The notes under the pieces are model-generated. The model was not told where the DNA came from. It worked only from the letters and a program-made list of their open reading frames with translations, and ran no database searches. The position numbers and the translations under genes are program-made. A stretch of 64,000 bases of DNA, taken from contig DIME01000188.1 of assembly GCA_002425405.1 (NCBI GenBank), positions 1-64,000 of the forward strand, given 5' to 3'. Positions 38,271-48,043 of the stretch are shown piece after piece; within the stretch, counting starts at the first letter, position 1; the number at the start of each line of letters is the position of its first letter. Origin of the DNA: Candidatus Accumulibacter vicinus (GTDB taxonomy: Bacteria; Pseudomonadota; Gammaproteobacteria; Burkholderiales; Rhodocyclaceae).

Positions 38271-38289
38271 GATCATAGATCTTATGATC
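38271..38289. promoter_or_regulatory. Palindrome 2 between gntR and mdh
   Basis: GATCATA, five bases, then TATGATC form a 19-base inverted repeat about 105 bases upstream of the mdh ATG. It contains CTTATGAT, similar to the half-sites of the neighbouring palindrome, so it may be a second operator of the GntR protein. Confidence 0.4.
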
Positions 38290-38394
38290 CGTCCGATTTG
38301 CCGCCCCCGCAGCAAACGGCTTGCGGGGGCAACGCCGATCGTTTTCTGCTCACGCTGCCTACTTTACGTCATCACTAACAACAGGAGCCGCATC

Positions 38395-39381
38395 ATGTCC
38401 AAAGTCCCCATGCGCGTCGCGGTCACCGGCGCCGCCGGTCAAATTGGTTATAGCCTGCTTTTCCGGATTGCCTCCGGCGAAATGCTCGGCAAGGATCAAC
38501 CGGTCATCCTCCAACTACTCGACCTGCCGCAAGCTCAAAAAGCCTGCCAGGGCGTGATGATGGAACTCGAAGACTGTGCCTTCCCGCTACTCGCCGGCAT
38601 GCTCGCTACCGACGATCCGACCCTTGCTTTCAAGGATGCAGATGTCTGCCTGCTGGTTGGCGCACGTCCACGTGGTCCGGGAATGGAGCGCGCCGACCTG
38701 CTGACGGCCAATGGGGCGATCTTTACCGTGCAGGGCAAGGCCATTGCCGAGCAGGCCAGCGAGGACGTCCGCGTTCTCGTTGTTGGCAACCCCTGCAATA
38801 CCAATGCCCTGATTGCTGGTGCCGCCGCCAGGAAAGTCGGCCGCACCAATCCGGATAACTACCATGGCATGCTGCGCCTCGATCACAACCGTGCCCTCTC
38901 GCAACTCGCCGCAAAAACCGGCCGACCGGTAGCGAGCTTCAAACAGCTCGTCGTGTGGGGCAATCATTCGCCAACGATGTACGCCGATTACCGCAATTGC
39001 ACCTCTGACGGCGACAACGTCAAGGCGCTGATCAATGACCCGGTGTGGAACAATGATGTGTTCCTGCCGACCGTCGGCAAGCGCGGTGCCGCGATCATCG
39101 ACGCGCGTGGTCTCTCCTCGGCCGCTTCTGCAGCCAACGCGGCCATCGACCACATGCGCGACTGGGTACTCGGTTCCGACGAATGGGTGACCATGGGCGT
39201 TCCTTCCGATGGCTCCTATGACATCCCGGCCGGTATCGTTTTCGGTTTCCCGTGCGAATGCAAAGGCGGTTCGTTCAAGATCATCCAAGGAATCGAAATC
39301 GACGCGTACTCGCGCGAGAAGATGAACAAGACACTCAAGGAACTGACCGACGAAGCGGATGCTGTCAAGGACATGCTCTAA
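38395..39381 (+). CDS. mdh: Malate dehydrogenase
   Basis: A 328-residue NAD-dependent malate dehydrogenase of the cytosolic-like class. The NAD site is [23 protein letters not shown], catalytic arginines lie in [14 protein letters not shown], and the His is in [15 protein letters not shown] 38395 is chosen because ACAGGAG lies nine bases upstream and this gives the usual [12 protein letters not shown] start. It is monocistronic, with a strong terminator 31 bases after the stop. It completes the TCA block with the divergent sdh-gltA-odh genes. Confidence 0.97.
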   Translation: MSKVPMRVAVTGAAGQIGYSLLFRIASGEMLGKDQPVILQLLDLPQAQKACQGVMMELEDCAFPLLAGMLATDDPTLAFKDADVCLLVGARPRGPGMERADLLTANGAIFTVQGKAIAEQASEDVRVLVVGNPCNTNALIAGAAARKVGRTNPDNYHGMLRLDHNRALSQLAAKTGRPVASFKQLVVWGNHSPTMYADYRNCTSDGDNVKALINDPVWNNDVFLPTVGKRGAAIIDARGLSSAASAANAAIDHMRDWVLGSDEWVTMGVPSDGSYDIPAGIVFGFPCECKGGSFKIIQGIEIDAYSREKMNKTLKELTDEADAVKDML

Positions 39382-39411
39382 GCAGGTCATCAGCAGTCGC
39401 TGCGAACTTTC

Positions 39412-39437
39412 AGCCGCGGGAGTCCGCGGCTTTTTTT
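39412..39437 (+). terminator. Intrinsic terminator of mdh
   Basis: A perfect eight-base-pair stem, AGCCGCGG/CCGCGGCT, with a four-base loop (GAGT) is followed by a run of Ts, about 31 bases after the mdh stop. Confidence 0.9.
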
Positions 39438-39744
39438 TCCCCAGAAGTACTTGCCAATCCAGTATGAGCCTGAAGTCTAGAGCGTACCGCAACGAGGCGG
39501 GTCCGCCAACGTGCGGACGCTATCGGGCTTAAGGGGCGTTGGATTTCTTTTCCTTCCCTACTTATTTTCCTTCTAGAATGACTGTTTCGCAAAACCTGCA
39601 AACAACCCTCATGCGCTACTCCACAGAGAACCTCTTCACAGGCGTGAAACCGTTTCCTCTGTTACGGGGAGTTGCCCGCATGCACGCAGACAACCCGCAT
39701 GCGCCTACTGGAGGAAGCAAAACCGCGCTTCTTCACCTGAAGCC
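39438..39744. other. Intergenic region between mdh and the MazG-like gene
   Basis: About 307 bases without a supported gene. The sequence is less GC-rich in its middle (around 39541-39610). A nonamer, CCCGCATGC, occurs twice about 28 bases apart (near 39674 and 39700). A 69-codon plus-strand frame ending at 39748 shows no family resemblance. No tRNA or clear promoter was recognised. Confidence 0.5.
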
Positions 39745-40113
39745 ATGAGTCTGCCGACGCTGACCGCGGCAATCCTCGAATTTCGCGATCAACGCAACTG
39801 GGCGCAGTTCCACAGTTTGCGCAACTTGATCGTCTCGCTGAATCTTGAAGCCAGCGAGTTGCTCGAACTGACGCAGTGGAAGAGTGACACCGAGATGGCT
39901 GCAATCGCAGGCAGCGCCAGCGTGCAGGAAGCCCTGCGCGACGAATGTGCCGACGTCCTGATTTACCTGTTGTTGATTGCCGAAAATGCCGGCATCGACC
40001 TTGAAGAAGCCGCACGCGCCAAACTCGTGAAGAACGCGATCAAGTATCCGATTGCACGCAGTTACGGATCGAACCGGAAGTATTCAGATCAAACAGGGCT
40101 TGAACATGCTTAG
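39745..40113 (+). CDS. MazG-like nucleotide pyrophosphohydrolase
   Basis: A 122-residue all-alpha NTP pyrophosphohydrolase of the MazG/RS21-C6 (dCTPase-like) group. The metal-binding motif has ExxxE residues in NLEASELLEL and ExxD in ALRDECADVLIYLL. Such enzymes hydrolyse noncanonical or excess (d)NTPs to monophosphates, a house-cleaning role. The ATG has no obvious ribosome-binding site. Small stand-alone length fits this subgroup rather than full MazG. Confidence 0.85.
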   Translation: MSLPTLTAAILEFRDQRNWAQFHSLRNLIVSLNLEASELLELTQWKSDTEMAAIAGSASVQEALRDECADVLIYLLLIAENAGIDLEEAARAKLVKNAIKYPIARSYGSNRKYSDQTGLEHA

Positions 40114-40176
40114 AAAATCGAGTGATTCTCTCACGGTCATGACACCTCCATTGAACACCCGCAAGGAGGAGCAATC

Positions 40177-40269
40177 ATGAACCAATATTTTTCTCCGACA
40201 TCCGTCGGTAAGTTCTCCCTGGCGATCTGCAACCGGTACTCGGCCGAGAATGGCCAACCCTGCCGATGA
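40177..40269 (+). CDS. Small 30-residue protein coupled to the DUF2189 gene
   Basis: ATG 40177 follows an excellent ribosome-binding site (AAGGAGGAG, 40163-40171) and encodes 30 residues, MNQYFSPTSVGKFSLAICNR then YSAENGQPCR. The stop (TGA) overlaps the ATG of the DUF2189 gene as ATGA. Third codon positions are mostly G or C, like real genes here. It has two Cys and no membrane segment. It could be a functional microprotein or a leader whose translation opens the DUF2189 start, which has no strong site of its own. Not a family I recognise. Confidence 0.55.
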   Translation: MNQYFSPTSVGKFSLAICNRYSAENGQPCR

Positions 40270-41063
40270 GCAACACACCAGACCCGACCGGGAGCCGCTT
40301 CCCGACCATCCGCCAGACCCAGGCCAGCGCCGTTCTCGGCTGGGTGCAGGCAGGCTGGAATGACTACCGCCAGAGTGGGTTTGCCAGCCTGTTCTACGGG
40401 GTCTGTTTTGCCTTCGGCGGCTGGTTGCTGCAGGCAGTTTTTGCTCATGCCTTCGCACTTTTCGCGGGGCTGACGACCGGCTTCCTGCTATTTGGCCCCT
40501 TTCTGACATTCGGGCTCTACGATCTGAGTCGACGTATCGAAATTGGCGAACCACCCCGATTGGCCCCGACCCTCGTCGCCTGGCGCTCGAATCTGGCCAA
40601 TATCGGGGTGTTTGCCGCACTGCTGGCGGTGGTCCTGCTGATCTGGGCACGCGCGTCAATCATTGTCTTTGCGCTTTTCTTCGCCGGTGGATTGCCCAGC
40701 TTCGCTGATGTCGTGCGCACCGTCCTGACGTTCGAACAACTCGACTTTGCATTCGCCTACTTTGCCGTCGGGGGGTTCTTCGCCTGCTTCGTCTTCGCGA
40801 TCAGCGTCATCGCCCTGCCCATGATGCTCGACCGCAAGACCGATGCGGTTACAGCGGCGCTTGCCAGCCTCTTCGCCTGCGCTCGCAACCCCGGCCCGAT
40901 GCTGCTCTGGGCCACCTGCATCGCGATCCTCGCCGCCATCGGTTTCACAACGCTGTTTCTCGGGCTGATTGTGACCATGCCCCTGGTCGGGCATGCGAGC
41001 TGGCACGTCTACCGCGAAGTCGTGGCTGACGAGGAGAAGAACGAGCAGATCGACCCGCGCTGA
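40266..41063 (+). CDS. DUF2189 multi-pass membrane protein
   Basis: A 265-residue inner-membrane protein with about six hydrophobic segments and short charged N- and C-termini (ends DEEKNEQIDPR). The layout AGWNDYRQSGFASLFYGVCFA and FGPFLTFGLYDLSRRIE fits the DUF2189 family, which is common in alpha- and betaproteobacteria and of unknown function. Its start is translationally coupled to a 30-residue small ORF. No neighbour explains the role. Confidence 0.8.
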   Translation: MSNTPDPTGSRFPTIRQTQASAVLGWVQAGWNDYRQSGFASLFYGVCFAFGGWLLQAVFAHAFALFAGLTTGFLLFGPFLTFGLYDLSRRIEIGEPPRLAPTLVAWRSNLANIGVFAALLAVVLLIWARASIIVFALFFAGGLPSFADVVRTVLTFEQLDFAFAYFAVGGFFACFVFAISVIALPMMLDRKTDAVTAALASLFACARNPGPMLLWATCIAILAAIGFTTLFLGLIVTMPLVGHASWHVYREVVADEEKNEQIDPR

Positions 41064-41083
41064 ACGGTCACAGCCTGACCCGG

Positions 41084-41944
41084 CTACTCCGGCAAACCGT
41101 TCAGAAAGTACAGACTCTCCAGCCGCGGCCCCGGTCTGCCGAGCATGCCGAACCAGCGATCATGGATCGCGTAGATCTCGCGGTTGCGGCTGAGGCGAGC
41201 AAGTTCACGGTTCACTGCCAGGCGGAAGGCTGCATCATTGCGGCGCATCATCAAGGCATAAGGCTCGTAGGAAAAGGTCTCGGGACCGATCGACCAGTCA
41301 TTCTGGCTGCCTGAATCGAGGGCGAGTCCGATCAGCAACGATCGGTCCGAGGCGTAGGCCTCGACCTTTCCCTGCAGCATCGCCGCGATCCCCTGCGAGT
41401 GATCGCCGACCTTGACCAGCTCGGCAGCGACCTTGTACTGCAGCAGTGCCGCGGCAATCGTCCGCTCGCTGGTCGTTCCGGCGGCGACGGCAACCCGCTT
41501 GCCGGCCAGGTCTTCGAAGCGCCGGATTCCGGCGGCCCGGCGCGACAGATAAGTGCCGCCGTCGATGAAGGTCAGCAGACTGAAATCGACTTCCTCCATC
41601 CTTGCCAGCGTACTGGTGGTTGAACCACATTCGAGGTCGATCGCGCCCGACTTCAATTTGGCGATCCGCGTTTCCGGCGTCACCGGGATCCACTGCAGAT
41701 GCAGCTCGTCGAGCTCCAGTTGCTTGACGATTGCCGCCGCCACCCTGGTACACAGGTCGACCGAATAGCCCCAGGGCTGATTGTCATCGCCAGTGTAAGA
41801 GAAGGGTACCGAGTTCTCCCGGTAACCGAGAGCAATGGTCTTTGACGCCTTGATCTTGTCGAGCGTCCCCGCTGCCTGCGCCGGTACGACCAAGCCCAGG
41901 AGCACAGTCGTTGCCACCCACAGAACCCAATGATGCAACTGCAT
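41084..41944 (-). CDS. Periplasmic amino-acid binding protein (SBP family 3)
   Basis: A 286-residue solute-binding protein, similar to glutamate/aspartate-binding GltI. A signal peptide (residues 1-24, ending VVPAQA) is followed by TLDKIKASKTIALGYRENSVPFSY, then SGAIDLECGSTTSTLARM and AGTTSERTI. GGGAGGAA gives a strong ribosome-binding site for ATG 41944. No permease or ATPase genes are adjacent, so it either works with a transporter elsewhere or has a sensory role. It is divergent from the DUF3616 gene across 180 bases in which no clear promoter was fixed. Confidence 0.88.
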   Translation of the reverse strand: MQLHHWVLWVATTVLLGLVVPAQAAGTLDKIKASKTIALGYRENSVPFSYTGDDNQPWGYSVDLCTRVAAAIVKQLELDELHLQWIPVTPETRIAKLKSGAIDLECGSTTSTLARMEEVDFSLLTFIDGGTYLSRRAAGIRRFEDLAGKRVAVAAGTTSERTIAAALLQYKVAAELVKVGDHSQGIAAMLQGKVEAYASDRSLLIGLALDSGSQNDWSIGPETFSYEPYALMMRRNDAAFRLAVNRELARLSRNREIYAIHDRWFGMLGRPGPRLESLYFLNGLPE

Positions 41945-42124
41945 GCAATTCCTCCCAGTGGTGATGACGAAGATCGCCTTCTCGAATGATCAAAGCCGTG
42001 AAGCCGTGATTCTGATCGATGGACGGCGATTTGAAAATCGTTATTACCCGGGTTCTGCGGCACACACCCTGCCCCTATAACAGGACTATACTGTGGCCCC
42101 GTGCCTGCCAGAAGATCGCTGCTC

Positions 42125-43117
42125 ATGAACAACTACCCGATATCTGTCACCGCCCTGCTTCTGAACACGCTCCTGGTGGTTGCACCCGTCCATGCAGAAG
42201 AGACGCGCTACCTTGGCCTCTGCGATGCTTCCGCTGCCGTCGCGCTCGGCGCAAGGCACTTCGTCGTCGCGGACGACGATCGTCATGTCCTGACCATCTA
42301 CCAACGCGGCAAACCCGAAGCCGTGGCCTGCGTCGAGCTGCTCGGCAACAGCGGCGAGTGCCTGCCCAAGGCCAAGGCCAAGGCCACGAAATCGGACATC
42401 GAGGGTGCCGCGCGCATCGGCGACAGGATATACTGGATTTCCTCGCACGCCCGCAATCAGGACGGCGAGATCAAGGTGCAGCGGCGGCAGTTCTTTGCCA
42501 CCGACGTGCTCGCAAGTGCTCCCTCACCAACGGTCAGCGCAGCCACCCCGCCCTACACCCGGCTTGTCGAGGACATCGCCGCCGAACCAAGGTTTGCAGT
42601 CCTCGGCTCGGCCAGCAAGCAGGCGATCGATCCCGAAATGCCGGGCGGCCTGAACATCGAAGGTCTCGCCGCGACCCCGGATGGGCAACTCCTGATCGGC
42701 TTCCGCAATCCCTTGTCCGCACGCAAGGAAGCGCTGCTGCTGCCACTGAGAAATCCGGCGGCAGTGATCGATCAGGCAGCCAAGCCGGTCTTTGGCGATC
42801 TGATTGCGCTCGATCTCGGCGAGCGAGGGATTCGCAGCATCGATTTCGTCAATTCCCGTTTCGCGATCATCGCCGGCCCCTTGGGTGACAAGAAGAGCGG
42901 CAAGGGTTTCGCCCTCTATACCTGGTCGGGCAAGGCAGCCGATTCGCCGCAGCGGGTCAAGAAGATCGACTTCTCTGGCATGCACCCGGAAGCGCTCTTC
43001 GCGGCGGCCGGGAAAAACGAGATCTATGTGCTCAGCGACGACGGCAACCAGTGCAAGGACACCAAGCCAGGCGAGAAATCATTTCGTGGCTTTTCCTTGA
43101 CTTTGCCTGATCTCTGA
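42125..43117 (+). CDS. Secreted DUF3616 family protein
   Basis: A 330-residue protein. ATG 42125 gives a signal peptide (MNNYPISVTALLLNTLLVV ending PVHA); a GTG eight codons upstream would extend it. The mature part is beta-propeller-like, with DIEGAARIGDRIYWISSHARN, which is the DUF3616 signature. The family is of unknown function and often lies near phosphatases or esterases. It is convergent with the exonuclease gene. Confidence 0.7.
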   Translation: MNNYPISVTALLLNTLLVVAPVHAEETRYLGLCDASAAVALGARHFVVADDDRHVLTIYQRGKPEAVACVELLGNSGECLPKAKAKATKSDIEGAARIGDRIYWISSHARNQDGEIKVQRRQFFATDVLASAPSPTVSAATPPYTRLVEDIAAEPRFAVLGSASKQAIDPEMPGGLNIEGLAATPDGQLLIGFRNPLSARKEALLLPLRNPAAVIDQAAKPVFGDLIALDLGERGIRSIDFVNSRFAIIAGPLGDKKSGKGFALYTWSGKAADSPQRVKKIDFSGMHPEALFAAAGKNEIYVLSDDGNQCKDTKPGEKSFRGFSLTLPDL

Positions 43118-43162
43118 GCAGGCCCGCTGATAGCGAAAAGCTGGCGCCAGCGGACGGCCACG

Positions 43163-43948
43163 CTACTGCCAGGCGGCCAGGAATTCCCGCCAGTGCGGTT
43201 TGTCGATCCGCGCCAGTTCAGCACGTATGAAGGCCATCTCGTTTTCGTATCCGGCACGCGCAATCTCACCGCGCATGCGGCGAAAGCACACGGAAACCAG
43301 GTAGGTGTTGAGTGCGTCGGTCTCGCAGTAATCGCGGATTTCAGCGTTTCGGCCCGCCTGCCATGCGCCCCACACCTTGCTGCCATCCATGCCGAGCTTG
43401 CCGGGAAAGCCGATCAGCCTGGCCAGCTCGTCGAGCGGCACGCTGGCGCGCGGCTGATACATCGCCAGCAGGTCCATCAGGTCCAGGTGGCGCGTGTGAT
43501 AGCGGCTGATGTAGTTGTTCCATTTGAATTCACGGCTGTCGGAGTAGTCGCCGTCACCGAGGTCCCAATATCGCGGCGCGACCACCCCGTGCATCAGGCC
43601 GCGATAGTGCAACACCGGCAGGTCAAAACCACTGCCGTTCCAGGACACGATCTGCGGCGTGAACTTTTCGATGCCGTCGAAGAAGCGTTGAATGATTTCG
43701 GCTTCGCCCTGCTCGGGTTCAGCCAGCGACCACACACGAAAATCCTTGCCGACCCTGAGAACGCAGGAGATCACCGCGACGCGTTGCAGGTGCAGCGGCA
43801 GGAAGTCGTTGCCGCTGCTAGCGCGGCGCTGCTGAAAGGCGAGTTCGGCGACCTCGTCGTCGGAAAGCGCCGCGTCGAGGCCATGCAGGCGGCGCAAGCC
43901 CCCGACGTCCGGAATGGTTTCAATGTCAAAGGCGAGAACCGGCTTCAT
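43163..43948 (-). CDS. PolB-like 3'-5' exonuclease
   Basis: A 261-residue DnaQ-fold exonuclease of the predicted PolB-like group. Catalytic acids lie in AFDIETIPD (Exo I), SWNGSGFDLPVL (Exo II) and YCETDALNTY (Exo III). ATG 43948 (MKPVLAFDIE) lies four bases after the cysM stop, so it is probably co-transcribed with cysM; an upstream in-frame codon would overlap cysM. It could proofread or degrade nucleic acid. The substrate is not known. Confidence 0.87.
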   Translation of the reverse strand: MKPVLAFDIETIPDVGGLRRLHGLDAALSDDEVAELAFQQRRASSGNDFLPLHLQRVAVISCVLRVGKDFRVWSLAEPEQGEAEIIQRFFDGIEKFTPQIVSWNGSGFDLPVLHYRGLMHGVVAPRYWDLGDGDYSDSREFKWNNYISRYHTRHLDLMDLLAMYQPRASVPLDELARLIGFPGKLGMDGSKVWGAWQAGRNAEIRDYCETDALNTYLVSVCFRRMRGEIARAGYENEMAFIRAELARIDKPHWREFLAAWQ

Positions 43949-43952
43949 GCGT

Positions 43953-44852
43953 TCAAGCGGGAAAGACCCCGGTCGACAGATAGCGGTCCCCACGATCGCA
44001 AACGATGCTGACGATCATCGCATTCTCGACTTCGCTGGCGACCCGCAAGGCGACGACCAACGCGCCACCCGACGAGATGCCGGCGAAAATCCCTTCTTCG
44101 CGTGCCAGGCGGCGGGTCATTTCTTCTGCCTCGCCCTGCCCGACCGATTCGACGCGATCGACACGCGAGCGGTCGAAGATCTTCGGCAGATAGGCTTCCG
44201 GCCACTTGCGGATGCCGGGGATCTGCGAACCGTCCTCGGGCTGGCAGCCGACGATGCAGATGCCGGGGTTCTGTTCCTTGAGGTAGCGTGACACCCCCAT
44301 GATCGTTCCGGTGGTGCCCATGCTGCTCACGAAATGGGTGATTCGCCCCGCAGTCTGGCGCCACAGCTCGGGACCGGTACCTTCGTAGTGTGCCAGCGGG
44401 TTGTCCGGGTTGGCAAACTGATCAAGGATGATGCCGCGGCCTTCGTTGCGCAGGCTCTCGGCAACGTCACGCGCCAATTCCATGCCGCCATCCCTGGGCA
44501 CCAGCACCAGTTCGGCGCCAAAAGCGCGCATCGTCTGCCGGCGTTCGATGCTCTGATTTTCCGGCATCACCAGAATCATCCGATAGCCGCGCACCGCCGC
44601 CGCCATGGCCAGGGCGATGCCGGTATTGCCCGAAGTGGCCTCGATCAGGGTGTCCCCCGGTTTGATGTCGCCACGCTGTTCGGCGCGTGCAATCATCGAC
44701 AGCGCCGGCCGATCCTTGACCGAGCCGGCCGGATTGTTGCCTTCCAGCTTGGCCAGAACGAGATTACCGCGAGCGTCGTTGGCGGTGCCCGGTATACGCT
44801 GCAGACGCACCAGCGGCGTTTCGCCGACGTACTCTTCAAGGGTCTTATGCAT
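43953..44852 (-). CDS. cysM: Cysteine synthase B
   Basis: A 299-residue PLP-dependent O-acetylserine sulfhydrylase of the CysM type. PLP is bound by the Lys in [16 protein letters not shown]; the phosphate loop is [11 protein letters not shown], and [11 protein letters not shown] is the second conserved loop. CysM can use thiosulfate as well as sulfide. It overlaps the hldD stop by eight bases, so the LPS-heptose and cysteine genes share a transcript. It is followed by the exonuclease gene. Confidence 0.95.
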   Translation of the reverse strand: MHKTLEEYVGETPLVRLQRIPGTANDARGNLVLAKLEGNNPAGSVKDRPALSMIARAEQRGDIKPGDTLIEATSGNTGIALAMAAAVRGYRMILVMPENQSIERRQTMRAFGAELVLVPRDGGMELARDVAESLRNEGRGIILDQFANPDNPLAHYEGTGPELWRQTAGRITHFVSSMGTTGTIMGVSRYLKEQNPGICIVGCQPEDGSQIPGIRKWPEAYLPKIFDRSRVDRVESVGQGEAEEMTRRLAREEGIFAGISSGGALVVALRVASEVENAMIVSIVCDRGDRYLSTGVFPA

Positions 44853-45849
44853 GCTCGTTCAGCCAGTTAACGTATTGCGCAACGCCTTCCTCGACACTGG
44901 CAAACGGGGCCTCATAACCCGCCTTGCGCAGCCTGGTGAGGTCGGCTTCGGTGAAACTCTGGTACTTGCCCTTGAGATCCGCCGGAAACGGGATGTATTC
45001 GATCAGCCCTTGCTGCACCAGTTCGGCGAGCGGCAGCGCTGCCTCGCCAAACAAGGCCCGGCAACCATTGACGCTGGCCATCGCCAGGTCGTTGAAAGGC
45101 TGTGCGCGACCGCTGCCGACGTTGAAAATCCCCGATTTCTCCGGATGATCGAGGAAAAACAGGTTGACGTGCGTGACATCGCCGACATGCACGAAATCGC
45201 GTCGCTGTTCGCCATCGGCATAGCCATCGCAGCCTTCGAAAAGCTTGACCTTACCCTGACTGCGGAACTGCTGAAAATGATGGAAGGCGACCGAGGCCAT
45301 GCGCCCCTTGTGCGACTCGCGCGGACCATAGACGTTGAAATAGCGGAAGCCGACGACCTGCGAGTGGGACGGACCGGCGACGGCAAGGCGTTGCCGGACC
45401 ACCTGGTCGAACAGGAACTTCGAATAGCCGTAGACGTTCAGCGGTGCCTCGTGCGCTCGCTCTTCCCGGAAAACGCTGCCGCCGCCGTAAGTTGCCGCGC
45501 TCGATGCGTAGAGCAGCGGTACTTCCTGATCAAGACACCAGTCGAGAAGATCCAGCGAGTAACGGTAATTGTTCTCCATCATGTAGCGGCCATCGCTCTC
45601 CAGGGTATCGGAACATGCCCCCTGGTGGAGAATGGCATCGATGTCACCGTCAAAGTCGCCGGCCAGCAAGCGGCTGAGGAATTTCTGTTTGTCGATGTAA
45701 TCGGCGATGTCGCAATCGACGAGGTTACGAAACTTGTCGGCCCGGCTCAGATTGTCGACGGCAATGATCCTGCGCATGCCGCGCTCGTTGAGCGCCTTGA
45801 CGAGATTGGAACCAATGAAGCCGGCTGCGCCGGTAACGATGGTATACAT
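44845..45849 (-). CDS. hldD: ADP-L-glycero-D-manno-heptose 6-epimerase
   Basis: A 334-residue short-chain dehydrogenase/epimerase. NADP is bound by [15 protein letters not shown]. The catalytic Tyr-Lys pair is in YGYSKFLFD, with Ser/Thr in [11 protein letters not shown]. It converts ADP-D-glycero-D-manno-heptose to the L form for the LPS inner core. It lies nine bases after hldE and overlaps cysM. Confidence 0.96.
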   Translation of the reverse strand: MYTIVTGAAGFIGSNLVKALNERGMRRIIAVDNLSRADKFRNLVDCDIADYIDKQKFLSRLLAGDFDGDIDAILHQGACSDTLESDGRYMMENNYRYSLDLLDWCLDQEVPLLYASSAATYGGGSVFREERAHEAPLNVYGYSKFLFDQVVRQRLAVAGPSHSQVVGFRYFNVYGPRESHKGRMASVAFHHFQQFRSQGKVKLFEGCDGYADGEQRRDFVHVGDVTHVNLFFLDHPEKSGIFNVGSGRAQPFNDLAMASVNGCRALFGEAALPLAELVQQGLIEYIPFPADLKGKYQSFTEADLTRLRKAGYEAPFASVEEGVAQYVNWLNEHA

Positions 45850-45858
45850 GGATTGACC

Positions 45859-46791
45859 TCACTTGAGTGCCGCAGCCAGTTCACGATGGCTGACCACCGC
45901 CGTACCGAGCTTGCCAACGACGACGCCGGCCGCAACATTTGCCACCCGGACGGCCTCCGGCCAGGCCGTGCCGCACGCGAGCATCACGGCCAGGGTAGCG
46001 ATGACCGTATCGCCGGCACCAGACACATCGAAGACCTCCCTAGCCACGGCCTGCTCGTAGATCGCCCCGCCAGCATGGAAGAGCGACATCCCTTCCTCGC
46101 TGCGGGTCACCAGCAGCGCTTCGAGTCCCAAATCGCAGCGCAATGCTTCGGCCTTGTACGCCAGTTCGCCGTCGTCGTGCCAGCGACCGACCACGGTGCG
46201 TAACTCGTTGCGGTTCGGCGTGACGATGGTCGCGCCCGCATACTTGGAGAAATCGTCGCCCTTGGGATCGACCAGAACCTTCTTGCCGGCCGTGCGCGCC
46301 AATCGGATCATCTCGCCGATGTGCGCCAGGCCGCCCTTGCCATAATCGGAGAGGATCACCGCGTCGCATGTCGGCAGGCGCGCCGCGAACTCGGCGAGCT
46401 TGGTGCGCAACACCTCATGTGAAGGGGCCGTTTCAAAATCGATGCGCAGCAGTTGCTGTTGCCGGCCAATCACGCGCAGCTTGACCGTCGTGCTGATCGC
46501 AGCGTCGAGATGCAGGCTGGCCTCGATGCCACTTGCGGCCAGCAGTCTCTGCAGGCAGCGCCCGGCTTCGTCGTCGCCAACCACCGACAGCAGGGCGACC
46601 TGCGCACCCAGGGCAGCGACGTTGCGAGCGACGTTGGCGGCCCCGCCGGGACGCTCTTCGCTGCGGTCCACCTTGACCACCGGCACCGGTGCCTCGGGAG
46701 AGATGCGAGAGACCTCGCCAAACCAGTAGCGATCAAGCATCACATCGCCGACGATCAGCAGCTTGGCGGTCGCGAAATCAGGGACGTGCAT
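45859..46791 (-). CDS. hldE1: D-glycero-beta-D-manno-heptose-7-phosphate kinase (HldE kinase domain)
   Basis: A 310-residue PfkB-family sugar kinase. It shows GGAANVARNVAALGAQVALLS near the N-terminus and DVSGAGDTVIATLAVML near the C-terminus with the catalytic Asp. Only the kinase half of bifunctional HldE is present (no nucleotidyltransferase domain), so the RfaE2 activity must be encoded elsewhere. It precedes hldD in LPS-heptose synthesis. About 82 bases separate it from lapB. Confidence 0.94.
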   Translation of the reverse strand: MHVPDFATAKLLIVGDVMLDRYWFGEVSRISPEAPVPVVKVDRSEERPGGAANVARNVAALGAQVALLSVVGDDEAGRCLQRLLAASGIEASLHLDAAISTTVKLRVIGRQQQLLRIDFETAPSHEVLRTKLAEFAARLPTCDAVILSDYGKGGLAHIGEMIRLARTAGKKVLVDPKGDDFSKYAGATIVTPNRNELRTVVGRWHDDGELAYKAEALRCDLGLEALLVTRSEEGMSLFHAGGAIYEQAVAREVFDVSGAGDTVIATLAVMLACGTAWPEAVRVANVAAGVVVGKLGTAVVSHRELAAALK

Positions 46792-46873
46792 CGCCGCGGC
46801 TTCCGGAACGGCAGGATCTGCTCATGAGGCGAATACACCTCATATCGCGTATGGCGACTGGCAAGCTGAACTC

Positions 46874-48043
46874 CTAAGGTGTGAGGTCAAATTCTTCGGT
46901 GCGCTTTGGCGAATAGGTCTCCCAACCGCCACAGGCCGGACAGCGCCAATAGAACTGACGCGCCTTGAAACCGCAATTATCGCATCGATAGCGCGCCAGG
47001 CGGCGTGTGTAGACCTGCACGATCCCTTTTGCCAGATCGAGATCGGGGCGGCTCTCGGGCGGCGCAATCAGCAATCTGGCCTCCAGCAACTTGTCGAAAC
47101 CGAGCAGGGTCGGATTGCGCTTCAACTCATCGCGAACCAGTTTGTACGCTGCATCCGGCCCGTCACTCTCGAGCACCAGTTGAAAAACCACGTCGAGCAG
47201 GTCCAGCGAAGGGTAGTGCTCAAGATAGCCGCGCAACAGTTGCAGGCCTCTTTCGCGGCGATCGAGCTTGCGAAAGGCGTCGAGCAGGCGTTGCGCCACC
47301 AGCGCCAGGTAGGTAGGATCCTGCTGTTCGATGCGTTGCCAGGATTCGATTGCTGCCAGCGGCTGATCCTGCTGGAGCAGGATGTCACCTTGGAGCAGGC
47401 TGGCGCGAACACATTTGCGGTTGCGCTCGAGCGCCGTCTGCAGGTGGCTGACCGCCAGATCACGGCGCGAGCGAATCAGCTCGGCAGCAGCCAGCTCGCA
47501 ATGGTACTCGGCGATTTCCTTGTGTGACGCGTAGTCCGGCAGTTCCGAAGCGATCGTGATCGCCTTCCCCCAGTCCTTTTCGAGCTGATAGATCTCGAGC
47601 AGGTTGCGCTTCGCTTCTTCGGCCAGAGGTGAATCGCGCAGCTTGTCGAAAATTTCTTCGGCGCGATCGAGCAAGCCGGCCTTGAGATAGTCCTGTCCGA
47701 GTTCCGCCAGCGCCTGCAGTTTTAAATCCTGTTTCAGATCCTCACGTTCGATGAGGTTCTGGTGCATGCGGATGGCGCGTTCGGTCTCGCCGCGACGACG
47801 GAACAGGCTGCCCAGCGCAAAGTGCAGCTCGATAGTCTGGGGATCGATCTTGACGGCTTCGACAAAGGCCTCGATGGCACGGTCGGGCTGCTCGTTGAGC
47901 AAGAAGTTGAGTCCCTGAAAATACGAACGCGGCAGCGTTCGCGACTCCTTCACGAGATGCCGGATATCGATGCGCGCCGCTGCCCAGCCGAGCCCGAAGA
48001 ACAAAGGGAAAAGCAGGAGCTGCCAGTATTCGAATTCAATCAT
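46874..48043 (-). CDS. lapB: LapB, LPS assembly protein (TPR, rubredoxin-like)
   Basis: A 389-residue protein with an N-terminal membrane segment (LLLFPLFFGLGWAAARI), about eight TPR repeats (residues 70-330) and a C-terminal zinc-ribbon, YRCDNCGFKARQFYWRCPACGGW. LapB (YciM) promotes FtsH-dependent control of LpxC and helps coordinate LPS synthesis, so it fits the heptose genes downstream. Its usual upstream partner lapA is reduced to a short remnant here. The ATG 48043 overlaps the end of that remnant. Confidence 0.94.
   Translation of the reverse strand: MIEFEYWQLLLFPLFFGLGWAAARIDIRHLVKESRTLPRSYFQGLNFLLNEQPDRAIEAFVEAVKIDPQTIELHFALGSLFRRRGETERAIRMHQNLIEREDLKQDLKLQALAELGQDYLKAGLLDRAEEIFDKLRDSPLAEEAKRNLLEIYQLEKDWGKAITIASELPDYASHKEIAEYHCELAAAELIRSRRDLAVSHLQTALERNRKCVRASLLQGDILLQQDQPLAAIESWQRIEQQDPTYLALVAQRLLDAFRKLDRRERGLQLLRGYLEHYPSLDLLDVVFQLVLESDGPDAAYKLVRDELKRNPTLLGFDKLLEARLLIAPPESRPDLDLAKGIVQVYTRRLARYRCDNCGFKARQFYWRCPACGGWETYSPKRTEEFDLTP

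Noticed and set aside
42064..42092. TATACT at 42087-42092 as a promoter for the DUF3616 gene
   Set aside because: No acceptable -35 box lies at 16-18 bases, so it was not listed.
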